Assembly (NCBI GenBank): GCA_027922465.2
Contig: BQMF02000013.1
Coordinates: 682,001-746,000, forward strand
Source: Turritopsis dohrnii
Taxonomy: Eukaryota; Cnidaria; Hydrozoa; Anthoathecata; Oceaniidae
Reading direction: 5' to 3'
Length of the DNA stretch: 64,000 nucleotides
In this document: positions 10,306 through 20,689 of the stretch, in pieces
Layout: the number at the start of each line of letters is the position of its first letter
Position numbering within the stretch: the stretch's first letter is position 1
Program-made: the position numbers and the translations under genes
Notes under the pieces: model-generated
Told to the model about the DNA's origin: nothing
The model's database searches: none
Seen by the model: only the letters and a program-made list of their open reading frames with translations

Positions 10306-10358
10306 GCTCGTGGAATAGTCGTTCTCGCGGTCGATATGGTCGAGGTGGTCGCTATTAG
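10306..10358 (+). other. RGG-rich exon-like segment inside the DIRS 3' region
   Basis: After a pyrimidine-rich tract ending TTTCTTTTGTAG, a 53-bp segment reads, in one frame, SWNSRSRGRYGRGGRY then stop. It looks like the last exon of an RNA-binding protein with an RGG tail. It may be a spliced 3' exon of the element itself (the gag frame has a similar Arg/Gly tract) or a captured host exon. Confidence 0.4.
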
Positions 10359-10711
10359 ACCAGTCGTTTGTAATATTTTTGTTTAGAAAAAATCTTTCAA
10401 CTTAATTTGTTCATTTTTTCTGCTTTATTCCCGTTGTTTCTCACTACTTAACCGCGTTCGGAATCTTCAATCGACTGGCTGCGACAACCTCGGGGGTCAA
10501 ACGGGGGAACGCGGCTTAACGTAAGTCGGTTGAAGTACATGACCTGTAGCTTTATGCGAGAAGGGTGGGAACCAGTATTAGCTCGTTGCGTCGATTTCAT
10601 TCATGAAATCTCGATTACATTGCGGGCGCTGCGCGCCCTTATGTTATCTTCAAATTCGAGAAAGGTCTATTACTTGTTTACTTTTAAAAACCTCAATTGA
10701 TAGAACGATCC

Positions 10712-10876
10712 ATGTTGTATTTCTTGGCTTTTGTGTCGATGTTCTTCCACTACTATGGCCAGGATAAATTACGTCATATGTTCGAAACCTTTCATCAAGG
10801 AAATGTAACCATGAACATGACGTGTCGATTCACTATTACTTTGGTTCAGGTAAAATCCCTTCTAAAGATATCTTAA
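10712..10876 (+). CDS. Possible first exon of a secreted peptide
   Basis: A 54-codon frame beginning MLYFLAFVSMFFHYYG, a plausible signal peptide, followed by two N-glycosylation sequons (NVT, NMT). A usable donor (CAG|GTAAAA at about 10850) occurs before the stop. No downstream exon could be linked to it. It lies just beyond the DIRS/MITE junction and may be chance. Confidence 0.25.
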   Translation: MLYFLAFVSMFFHYYGQDKLRHMFETFHQGNVTMNMTCRFTITLVQVKSLLKIS

Positions 10877-10879
10877 CAT

Positions 10880-11470
10880 ATTTCGTTGAAAAGAGAACCA
10901 CTTATGTTTTCTACTTTTACAATCATTTAAATTAAACTATTAGATCTGTTACGGTCGAGTAGCAAAAGTTAATTATAATTCCATTTTTTAGACAACTATA
11001 GGACGATATGATACGAACCATTATAAGTAAAATAAAGTTTGAGAATGTAAAAACAGAAGCAAAGGAGTTAGACTACTAAACAGACCTAAAATGATTTAAA
11101 AGATTTAACTGAATTTTATGGCTTATACAGAAATTGCATGGATTTTTTGTTTTCAAATGCTGGCCAGTTGTGATAAAGTGATTCTAGTTTCTTGTGCAAT
11201 CTTCTAAACAGAAACTTAACTTGCATGGTTTTACACTAAAATATTTTTGGAAATATATTGGTTTGGAGAAATTGATTGAACTGAAAGGCCATTTGTAACA
11301 TGTAGGATAAATTTGGAATATAATATTCCGAATATTTTTTAGATTTGTATCGATGTCAGGACCTGACATGGCTCGGATGATTTAGCTAATCCGAGATTCG
11401 ATGTAATTTCACCATATTCATGCGAAGTTAAATTTGGGATCAAATTGACTTATTTCTAAACCAGGTCTAA
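10880..11470. other. Intergenic, nothing recognised
   Basis: AT-rich sequence with no coding or repeat signal that I can support. Confidence 0.4.
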
Positions 11471-11472
11471 AC

Positions 11473-13431
11473 ATATGTGACATGGAAAGCGAAAAGGGAC
11501 CATTTGCATATTACGCGTAATTTTATTTTTCTTACGGCGTAAGAAATTTGTTTTATTAAAAATTACGCTTACGTAAGCGTAATTCTTCTTACGCTAGCGT
11601 AAGAATTTTAAAGTTTTTCTTACGGATTACGGCTTACGCCTTACGCCTTACGCCGTAAGAATTCTAAAAATTACGCTTACGTAAGCGTAATTTTTCTTAC
11701 GGCTTACGGCGTAAGAATTACAAAAATTACGCTTACGTAAGCGTAATTTTTAAAAAAAGTAAATTTCTTACGCCGTAAGAAAAATAAGTTCATTGTCTTT
11801 AATTTTAGAATGTAAACAAGTGGGGGACGTTAAACTTGTGAACCCCAAACACAAGGATTGAGCGCCAATGCAAAGCTCGACTCTCTCAATCTTAACTTCC
11901 TTGTCTACATGGCCGAAACAATAAGTGCAGTATATTGAAGTTTCATGGAGTTTGAAGTTTCGTAAAGTGTGGTCAAAAGTGTCTTGCCATTGATTGACTA
12001 AAACGATCAAACGAATGTTTTTTGGTTTTTTTATTAAGGTTCGTTAAATAACTTTAACAGTACACTTTAAATAAGCAAACAAACCCATAGAAAAGCCCTT
12101 TCACTTTTTCTTGGATTTGCCACTGATTACAGTAAAATGTTACACTCAAGTTAATTATATATGCTTGCGTTATCATTTATTGTGTTACACTTTCGGAGTG
12201 TAAAGTATTACGCTTAATAACATCTTATTCCGATTACGGATTTCCACGACTTTCAGAAAAGCGTCTTCAACCTATGATGAAAAACTGAAGGAAACAGGTA
12301 TGTATTTTTATTTAAATGAAGGTGAGTATTTCAAAAGAGAACTTTTGCAACTCGTCAAGCCGACGTTAAAATGTATTCATTTCCCTTTCCTTCCATTCAT
12401 CCTATACTCATCCTGTGTCCCAGACTATTATCGGAATAAAGTTACAGAAGTCAATAAAAATCGCTAGAAACGGTGAACATACATTTTTATGAAAATAAAG
12501 AACATTTTTATGAAAACAAAGATAAAACGTTTTCCACAAGGGATCATCGAACGAACAACTTAAAATAGAATTAAAGCGGACGGTTTCTATTCGTAGTAAC
12601 TTTCGAAATAACTGATTGTATGTTTATCTTTAACTGAATGAGAACCAGGTAAAAAAGTTTTCGAACATCAGTGAAAAATACGATGGTTGATTATGTTGAT
12701 TAAATTTGCATAAGATGTATCACTCTTTGTGCACTCTTTGAATATGTAAAAGTCAAATAAATATGCAATATTATAACAAAAAAGAAGCCTCAGCTGCCGA
12801 CCATTGAAAAATAATTTGTAAACTGACTTCATATTAAAACTCATATTATGAATAATGATCACAAGAAATAATAGTTTTATGGACTTGTGTTTTATTGCTG
12901 AAACTTTTTTTCAGGAAGTGACTGGGAAGTCTATTTATTTTCCAAAAACGTTGTATTAGCGGCTAATTTGTGTACATGAAAGATCATGAAAACTCATGAT
13001 CACATAAAACATATTGATCATATGTTTACCTCAAAATTCTTAACGTGAGCTTTTACAGATGTAAATAAGCTTTCCAAAAAAATGTATCATGCTTGATGTA
13101 AAATTTATTTTATTAAAAATTACGCTTACGTAAGCGTAATTCTTCTTACGCTAGCGTAAGAATTTTAAAGTTTTTCTTACGGCTTACGCCTTACGCCGTA
13201 AGAATTCTAAAAATTACGCTGACTAAGCGTAATTTTTCTTACGGCTAACAGATTACGCCTTACGGCTTACGGCTTACGCTAGCGTAAGAAAAATTGCAAT
13301 GGCTTGTCTTCCTTACGGCGTAATTTTAATGTGAATTAATATGGAAATTACGCCTAGTCAGCAGAATTTATTACGGCAAACAGGCGTAATTTTCTGGCAA
13401 ATGGTCCCTTTTCGCTTTCCATGTCACATAT
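11473..13431. mobile_element. 2-kb inverted-repeat transposon with subterminal palindrome arrays
   Basis: The ends are near-perfect inverted repeats of about 35 bp: ATATGTGACATGGAAAGCGA and on to GGGACCATTTGC at 11473, mirrored at 13396-13431. Just inside each end (about 11510-11790 and 13098-13385) lie arrays of palindromes built from TTACG/CGTAA units: TTACGCTTACGTAAGCGTAA, TTCTTACGCTAGCGTAAGAA and TTCTTACGGCGTAAGAA. The left and right arrays share long stretches in direct orientation. The middle (11800-13090) has no transposase-like frame. It is probably non-autonomous, with the arrays acting as transposase binding sites. Confidence 0.75.
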
Positions 13432-13439
13432 CTCAAGTT

Positions 13440-14690
13440 TTAGATTCAACATTGTTTTTTGGCTCGTTAAAAAGTACCCGCCTCCTTATGTCATCCATGG
13501 TTTTACAGAATCATTTCATTAATTGCTAATGGCCTTAATTTATTCCTACTGTAGTAATGTTAACAACACTTTCGGTAGCGAGCGAACAAAGTGGATCAGA
13601 CCATACACGTTTTGATTTTTTTGTAAGAACATTGAAATTCAAGAAAATCTTGCGATGTTCTTAAGTTTTTCCATTCAAAGGCTTATAATGCTCTTAAAAT
13701 GTTCTTAATTTTCTTGTTTCGAAAAGTCTCTTGTTTTCTCAAAACAGATGATAATTGCTCGGAAATGGAATCACATGGAAACAAAGCCTTATGATGTTCT
13801 TAGCATCTTCTGAAATTTTGACCGTGCTGAAGCCTTATGTTCTTATATATTTTGTTCTTATAAAAAATAAAACGTGTAGTTCAATATTGAAACTGAAACT
13901 TGAGATCTATACATTCAAATCAACCCTGGGTGAACAACTTCATTGTGAAGCATTACTATGTGAACCACTTTTTATAATTATAATCGTTTTATAATACTCT
14001 TCCCTGTATTAATTTCAGTTTCCATTCAGATTTGAAAGCTCTGTTCGGGGATTTCCCGTAAAAATAATTAAAATAAATTGGAAAGAAACTATTATAAGGC
14101 AATCAAATTGATTATGTTATTATATGTTCCCTGCCGAAAAAAACAAGATCAAAATAAAATCTTCCAGCAATATTAACATTTCATTTCTAATAGTTTAATT
14201 TTGCAATATATTTGTGGGAAATACCCTTAAGAATGATTGATAAAATTAGTTAGTTTCTAATGATGATGTTTGAGCAATAGATTTCTACAGCAATATTTCG
14301 ACGTCATATATCACAATAGCAAATTTCTCTCAAATTGTTGTCAGGAAACTTGGCTGTTTATCAGGGTGACGAATTTTTTTTAATGTCATGTTTATGAAAG
14401 ACAGATTTTCGTGATTTTATATGATTAATAGCTGAAAAGGTTAAAGAAAATCAGAAATCTGTAAACAAAACTCATCTACAATTTGTTATTTTAAGCTGTT
14501 AGTTGTTAGACATGATAAATGGATTGAGCAACATCTAATGGCTAGAACTAATGGCTATTAAATCTAATGACATTCTATATGCGTGATGAAAGAAGTTTTT
14601 TGTATGACTGTAGGCAGGTCATCTTGGCGTTTTTACATCATTTGTCGAAAGAGCTTTTATAAAGAAATGTTTGAGACAGATGGTCATACT
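13440..14690. other. Intergenic, repeat debris
   Basis: Contains TTGTTCTTATAAAA/AAACGTGTA motifs (13838-13880) also seen near 830-860, so at least part is decayed repeat. No gene seen. Confidence 0.4.
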
Positions 14691-14695
14691 CATAA

Positions 14696-15158
14696 AGCCT
14701 GGTTCATACCTGGCGATTACGACGATTAAAACTAAGTGTAATCGTAATCGTTGTAATTGTTTAATATGAACACTTTTGTAATCGTCGTAATCGTCATAAA
14801 CGCTTGGCGTTTACGAAGAAAAAATATAAAAAAATTTTGATATTTTATCGTCATAGTCGCTCTATTGTATGTAAAAATTTATTGAATTTTTCGTCAATTC
14901 TTTTGTTTTGATCTTGAGGGCATGTGCTTTAAACTTAACAAGAGAAAGAAGTATCGTGTTTTCGAAACTATTTTGAAATTAGTATTTTGAAATATTCAAG
15001 AGTGTTCAGGCTATCGCCAATCGCCAGGTGTGAACACTCTCAAGTATTCCATAAGTAATTAGTAATCAATCAGTAATTTTTGATATTTCATCGTCGAAAG
15101 TGTTCACATTAGACGATTACGACGATTATCGTCGCAGTCGCCAAGTTTGAACCAGGCT
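14696..15158. mobile_element. MITE with TAA target duplication
   Basis: 463-bp element with inverted ends AGCCTGGTTCATACCTGGCG and, reversed, AGCCTGGTTCAAACTTGGCG, followed on both sides by GATTACGACGATTA-like units. It is flanked by TAA at 14693-14695 and 15159-15161. A TWA duplication suggests mobilisation by a PIF/Harbinger-type transposase. It ends about 70 bp before the PH-gene start codon and may contribute to its 5' region. Confidence 0.85.
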
Positions 15159-15226
15159 TAAGGCTCATGTTTAAGAATGTTTTCAGAAATCATCTTCAGT
15201 TAATTTTTAGAGATAAACAAAACAGA

Positions 15227-16533
15227 ATGTCAGAGTGGTCGTCAGATTCAGAATATCTGATTGAAGGTGACTTATACAAGTCGCCGTCAAATATTAAGGA
15301 TGATCAAGCACACTGGAGATCGCGTTTTTGTCGGTTGTGTTATCAAAATATAAATCCAAAATCTTTAAAGAAAAATGGCGCGAAAAAAGGAAGTTTCAAA
15401 AAAAAAGTTTTGCTATGGAAAGATAATAAATCTGAAGCTCAATCCAATGATGATGACAGGCATTTGATTTTTTCGTACTACGAGGACAAAGATAAGCTGA
15501 AAGGTATGATTTTCTCATTTTTTCAAGATTCTTGAGCTCAAGACAAATATATTACAACAACAACAACAGCAACAACAACAACAACAACAACAAAACGTTT
15601 GCTTAATTAGTAAAATCAAGGGTTTGAAAATTGAGAATGTTGACGCTAGCAGTAGAGCCAACTCTCCCCCTCTCTCCGCCAATCAGCGTCAGCATAATCC
15701 TCCCCTCACTTCCCTCCGGCCCCCTTATAGTTGAAGTCTTTTGTAAACAATCCCAAAGCTAGTAAGCCTTCTGTGTTCTGTCAAAAACATGGAATAACCT
15801 TTGGTTTGGAAATTCTACCTAACATTATATACCCTTCGTTGACTGTGAAACTGATTGTTTTGAAACTCATAAACAAACATACTAACAACTATGATTTTTT
15901 TTATTTTTCTTTTTCATCCTGTTCAGTTTTATCTCAATTCTTTTCCACAGGACAATTTATGTTTGATGATGCGAAGATAAAGACAGGGAAAGAAAACATA
16001 AAACACATTGACTATCCATATGCCATTGAAGTAAAATTGAATTCATTTCACAATAACAGATCGCTATACATTTGCCATGTAAACGAAGATGAACATAAGA
16101 AATGGTGGAATGTTCTAGAAAGGGAGCTTGCGGAACCCGTACGATACTTTGTTTTGCTTTTTTTGTTCTTATGAAGAAATTTTGAAACATATCTTTCTTT
16201 ACATTATCACAATAGAACGTTGTTGGCGAAAGTGATGAAGTGAATGAAAAAGATTTATTAAAACCAGCAAAAGTTTATGAAAAGGACAGTAACAATAGGT
16301 AAAATTCGCCATCCTTCCTAACTGATCAATGATGATGAAATCTCATATTTTTGTATTTCATTATTTTGTGATTTAGAATCTTGCAGAGTTTGCTGAAGGA
16401 GAAACAGCGGATGCACAACCAAAATGAAGAAAATCCTTTGTTTCCTGCAGGCAATGACATCGAAAAGATTGATGGCTTTAATACTTCAGCCAGTAACACA
16501 GACTCGGGAATATCATCTTCATCATCTTCATAA
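15227..16533 (+). CDS. Small PH-domain protein
   Basis: Four exons: 15227-15503, 15951-16138, 16216-16298, 16377-16533; phases agree and give 234 residues. Residues about 10-155 form a pleckstrin-homology fold: YLIEGDLYKSP (strand 1), HWRSRFCRL (strand 3 region), a Lys/Gly-rich insertion, VLLWKD, IFSYYEDKDKLKGQF and a C-terminal helix with the conserved Trp in HKKWWNVLERELAEP. This fold binds phosphoinositides or partner proteins. The rest is acidic and Ser-rich, ending in a run of serines. No second domain is visible, so I cannot name an orthologue. MSEWSSD was chosen as start because the upstream ATG at 15167 lies at the MITE edge. Confidence 0.8.
15553..15595 (+). repeat. (CAA)n microsatellite
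   Basis: About 14 CAA units with one CAG interruption, in the first intron of the PH gene. Confidence 0.95.
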
Positions 16534-16539
16534 CTTATG

Positions 16540-17320
16540 TCTGTCATAAATATGCCGAATCAATGTATATTTTGTAAAATGTATTTTAAACTGCAGTGGA
16601 ATTTCTGTAAAGAGGACACCATTGGCACCTGAGAAAAATGTGCGCTTTATGGACATGTTCGTTTTATAGAGATTCCACATGAAAATTAATATTTAGCAAA
16701 AATGAATCCAGTCTCTAATGTTTTTTTAGAGTGAACAGGTTTTATAGGGCAAAGAAAGGACACGTTTAATGCAATGAAAAATGATTTTATTCTAAAGATA
16801 AAAAGTCAAATGCTACTATACTTGAAACCGAAAAGTAAAAGTCAAAACATCGATATTTCAGTTGATGAAATCAGCTTGAAACTGTCTATTTTCCAACTTC
16901 TTAGTAACATTGGATAATGCTTTTCTAGTTTTCATCATCCAAAAAGGAGCATTTATAGATTTGCTCTAAAATTTTCAAAGATTCAGTCAAGGTTGGTGTC
17001 TCATCTTCAATCTCATCTATCTCTTCCTCGTGAATTTCATTGTTATCCTCAGCTGAAATTTCTTGTAAAGCACTGTAAAAAGTAAATATAAAAAATATAA
17101 ATATATAAGTTATTTTGCTTGAAAAATTGTTTTGTATCTGTGTCCACTTCAGAGAGATTTTTTATAGGCAAAAAGTTTATTTGGGACCTGAAAAAAGTGC
17201 CTGCTTTATGGATTGTCCGCTTTAAAATTGTCCGCTTAATAGAGACTTTTTCATAAGAGTTTGACTGTAAACCCATCCGTTCCTAGATAAACTTTCCGTC
17301 TTAAAGAGGCGTCCGCTGTT
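16540..17320. other. Intergenic, nothing recognised
   Basis: 3' flank of the PH gene. Two AT-rich short frames on the minus strand show no domain. Confidence 0.4.
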
Positions 17321-17324
17321 ACAC

Positions 17325-19335
17325 CGACAAATGAAGAAACTTGGACTTAATGTAGTAACTCCGACAAATCCAGTCAAAATGAACGAAAAATGTAGTAACG
17401 CTAAATGTAGTAAAAATGAACGACAAATGTTGTGAGTCCGACAAATGTAGTAAACCTACGACAAATGTAGTAAACGCCTTTAAGGTTGAAATGAGCCATA
17501 ATTAGGCCAAACACATGAAGGTCTTCAACAGATAACTTTTCAAGGGCTATCAGGTGGCAATATGATAAAAACCAAAATCGCGCATGCGCAGTAAAAAGAC
17601 GCTAATATGAGCTAAATGAGCCATTATTAGGAAAAACACATTAAGGTCTTCGCAAAGCAATTTTTCCAGTGATATCAGGTAGCTGGTGTAATGAGCCTGG
17701 AATTTGTGCATGCGCAGTAAGAGGCTGTTAATACAAGTAAAATCAGTCATAATTAGGCAAAACACATAACCGTTTTGATCAAGTAGCTTTGTTGGGGCTA
17801 TCAAGTGTCCATATAGTAAAACCCAAAATTGCGCATGCGCAGTAAAAAATGCTAATATGAGCTAAATAAGCCATAATTAGGCATAACTCATCAAGGTCTT
17901 CATTCGATAATTTTTCAAGTGCTGTCAAGTGGCCATGTAATGGAATTGTGCATGCACCCATTACCTGCAATCCTATACAAAAAATACAGTACCACCGGTA
18001 TAAATATTTAAAATGTTTGTTTGGTATATATTGTGATGTGTATAGAGGAAACATATAGACCTTTCCTGGAATAGTAATGCCTGACGGTAGTTGTGTATGA
18101 GTTAAGGATATTTTATTAGACAAATGAACTGCACTGTGAAAATTTGCCGGCGAATTCGTCTAGGGGAAATCTTCTTTAAAATGTCAACATCAAGTTTGTG
18201 TCAATTTTGTAAATACTTCATGCATTTGTCTAATTCTGAAGATCTGTTACTTCTTTGCAAACGTTGCTGCATCCCCGTTTTTTTACTGTCTCCTTAAATG
18301 TTTATTGTTTTTATGAAGAGGCAGTATAAAAATACAATCCAAATGATGTATAACGATTTTAACCAAAGAAGTAAAAAAGTTTATGAGATTTTTAGGATGT
18401 CCTGCATTGAAGAATGTTGGAGTGTGTTATGCAAAATTGATATGGCCTTACTTTTACTTCAACAGGTTCGCATAATTGGTATCTTTTATGTTAGTGCATC
18501 CGCAGTGTGAACACATTGCATTACAAAAGAATCTCATGGCGCAAATCTAGAATAACCGCCTGGTTTAATCTCTTTGTCAAAAATAACTAGTTGTACTCCA
18601 GAAATTATTTCAGCTTCACCTACTCCGGAGGAGCACATATACTTAGCTTCTCGTTGGTACATTTTCTTAATTGCACGCAGTACTACGCATGCAGGAACTT
18701 GGTGTTACACCGTCAAATGTAGTAACTCCGTCAAATGTAGTAAATTTTCTACGACAAATGTAGTAACTCCGTTAAATGTAGTAAAAATCTCCGTCAAATG
18801 TAGTAACGCTAAATGTATTAAAAATCTACGACAAATGTAGTAACTCCGTCAAATGTAGTAACTCCGTCAAATGTAGTAAACCTAAGACAAATGTAGTAAA
18901 CACCTTTAAGTTTGGAATGAGCCATAATTAGGCCAAACACGTGAAGGTCTTCACCAGGTAACTTTTCAAGGGCTATCAGGTGGCTGCATAATTAAAACCA
19001 AAATCGCGCATGCGCAGTAAAAAATATGAGCTGAATGAGCCGTAATTAGGAAAAACACATTAAGGCCAAGTAATTTTTCCAGTGCTATCAGGTGGCTGTG
19101 CAATAAGCCTGGAATTTTCGCATGCGCATTTCCAGAATGTTAGTACACGTAAAATCAGTCATACGTAGGGAAGACTTTGATGAGGTTTGCCCAATTTGAT
19201 AAATTTGATAAATTATGGCTCACTTAGGTCATGTTATCCGGTTGCTTCACTGCGCATGCGCGATTATTGGTTTTATTATATGGCTACCTGATAGCCTTTG
19301 AAAAGTTACCTGGTGAAGACGTTCATGTGTTTTGC
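17325..19335. repeat. Satellite-like region with GCGCATGCGC units and ACAAATGTAGTAA microrepeats
   Basis: Two layers. (1) 17325-17480 and 18705-18900 hold many copies of a 14-18 bp unit, CGACAAATGTAGTAA or TCCGTCAAATGTAGTAA. (2) A unit of about 115-130 bp (GAGCCATAATTAGG, then AAGGTCTTCA, TTTTCAAGGGCTATCAGGTGG and GCGCATGCGCAGTAAAA) repeats at about 17490, 17620, 17740, 17865, 18920 and 19037, and once inverted at 19210-19335. The palindrome GCGCATGCGC is perfect at 17580, 17831, 19006 and 19252. The 17325-17600 block is repeated directly at 18705-19020, so the whole may be a transposon with internal tandem arrays. Confidence 0.75.
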
Positions 19336-19381
19336 ATTATAAGCACTCTTGCTGTTCAACTACATTTTGTAAATTGCAGAT

Positions 19382-19627
19382 TTGTATAGTGAATGGTTAA
19401 GTAATGGTGTTCACCGGTTCACAGTAAGAGGCAACATGAAGCCTGTACCACGAAGATTGGTTTTTGATTGGATTTTAACCGCATTGAAAGCCCTCCTTAA
19501 GAAGATGGCTGAATCTTATTTTAAGAAATGCGCCTTAAAAATTGCCGACAATGGCGAGGAAAATGACCAAATTAACTGTTTTAAACCTGAAAAACCTTGT
19601 GTTAAGTCGACAAAAATGACCGTTTAA
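19382..19627 (+). pseudogene. Pogo/Tigger-like DDE transposase C-terminal fragment
   Basis: 81-codon frame reading YSEWLSNGVHRFTVRGNMKP, then FDWILTALKALL, SYFKKCALKIADNGEEND and INCFKPEKPCV. This resembles the segment just after the DDE core of pogo-family transposases (W-x-G-x-T-x-x-GN, then WI, then SFKxCG). The catalytic domain is absent, so it is a fragment. It abuts the satellite-like region, which may belong to the same element. Confidence 0.55.
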
Positions 19628-19797
19628 ACATTCACTTTATAGCGGAAACCTCTAAATTCACAAAAACTATAGCAAGAAAATTTTCTTCACCTGCGATTTG
19701 ACCTTTATGTTGCCAACATGTGTAAAGCTTGATTTCCAGTAAACAAAGTTATTTCACAACAGTTAACCAAATCTTGTTGTTCACATAGTTGCCGTGT

Positions 19798-19885
19798 GTC
19801 AAGAAACAGTCACTGCGACGGAGAGTATTTTTATTGAAGTGATTTAAATATTTCTAAAGAAATACACTCCTTCGCAGAGATCTTT
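19798..19885. mobile_element. Degenerate CACTGCGA hairpin MITE
   Basis: CACTGCGACGGAGAGTATTT at the left and AAATACACTCCTTCGCAGAG at the right form an imperfect hairpin related to the copies at 29388, 38665, 39336, 42823 and 45677. The CCCAGTGGGC outer ends are missing. Confidence 0.55.
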
Positions 19886-19889
19886 TAAC

Positions 19890-20604
19890 AAAATGTACAG
19901 GCTGGGATAAACTAATCTGCGGAAATAGTGTATTGCGGTTGCACAACCCTGTCACAATAATTTTGTTTTCGTGGGAACCAGCCTTAAGGTTCTACAATTT
20001 CAAACAAAAAACAATCGGCAAGTTTCAACAAACGGATGTCGTCTTTAGTTGTACAACGGTTACGCAATAAAGGTGGGATTCTGGATTTATGATGAAAATG
20101 TGGGAAGTGCCTCAACGTGATTCCTAACCTGCGACATCTTGTGATGGCACAATTGCTGAGAAATACTTTTTTTATTTTGGGAGGTAGCACAGCAAGTTTG
20201 ACCTATTATTTGATGACTGGCGTAATAAACTTAAGACATTCAACCGATAGTTTGTACTTGCTAATCGTGTTACAAATGGATGAACTTTTTCACGTATCCC
20301 TTTTTTTATGTAAAAAAACTTCTGAAGGATTGTCTTGACGGAGATCTGAAGAATTCTTATTACATAGTTGCTGCAAAAATAACTCGCATGTACAGGCAAC
20401 TTTTTCTCGCTTCAGACAAGAGAGGTAAAGGTAATATCGACTGGCAGTTGAACTGGACATGGACATATAAAAGAAAAAGGATTTACAACTTTTGTAAATC
20501 TATTCAAATAAAGCTCATCTCCATTTTATTGAAATGCTAACAGACAGTTATGAAACTCTCTCAACTACTGTAGAAAATACCAGCTTCTATTACTAGCTGC
20601 TATG
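19890..20604. repeat. Dispersed repeat, inverted copy at about 35097-35950
   Basis: Segments such as CTGCGGAAATAGTG, GCACAACCCTGTCACAATAA, CCAGCCTTAAGGTTCTACAA, TTTACAACTTTTGTAAATC and GACAGTTATGAAACTCTC return in reverse order and orientation at 35097-35950. This shows two copies of one element some 15 kb apart in opposite orientation. Short open frames inside show no known domain. Confidence 0.75.
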
Positions 20605-20689
20605 ATCGTATATAAATTTCGTGTTTCTTTTGTAGCCAATTTTTAAACATTGATTCCTCATGACTTCTTACAGTCTCGACCATGCAACT

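Larger units (their letters stand above)
5953..10651 (+). mobile_element. DIRS-type tyrosine-recombinase retrotransposon, near complete
   Basis: About 4.7 kb, bounded by the broken MITE. It encodes gag, reverse transcriptase, RNase H, a DIRS methyltransferase-like region and a tyrosine recombinase. The left end (about 5953-6033) and right end (about 10540-10651) each carry an AGCTAATACTGGTTCCCACC-type block in inverted orientation. An internal region at 10121-10262 is complementary to both ends joined together, as in Dictyostelium DIRS-1, where it templates a circular intermediate. There is no LTR and no obvious target-site duplication, as expected for integration by a recombinase. Confidence 0.9.

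Noticed and set aside
17325..19020. Regular short repeats resembling a CRISPR array
   Set aside because: Repeats are 14-18 bp with irregular, related spacers, in a clearly eukaryotic context without cas genes.
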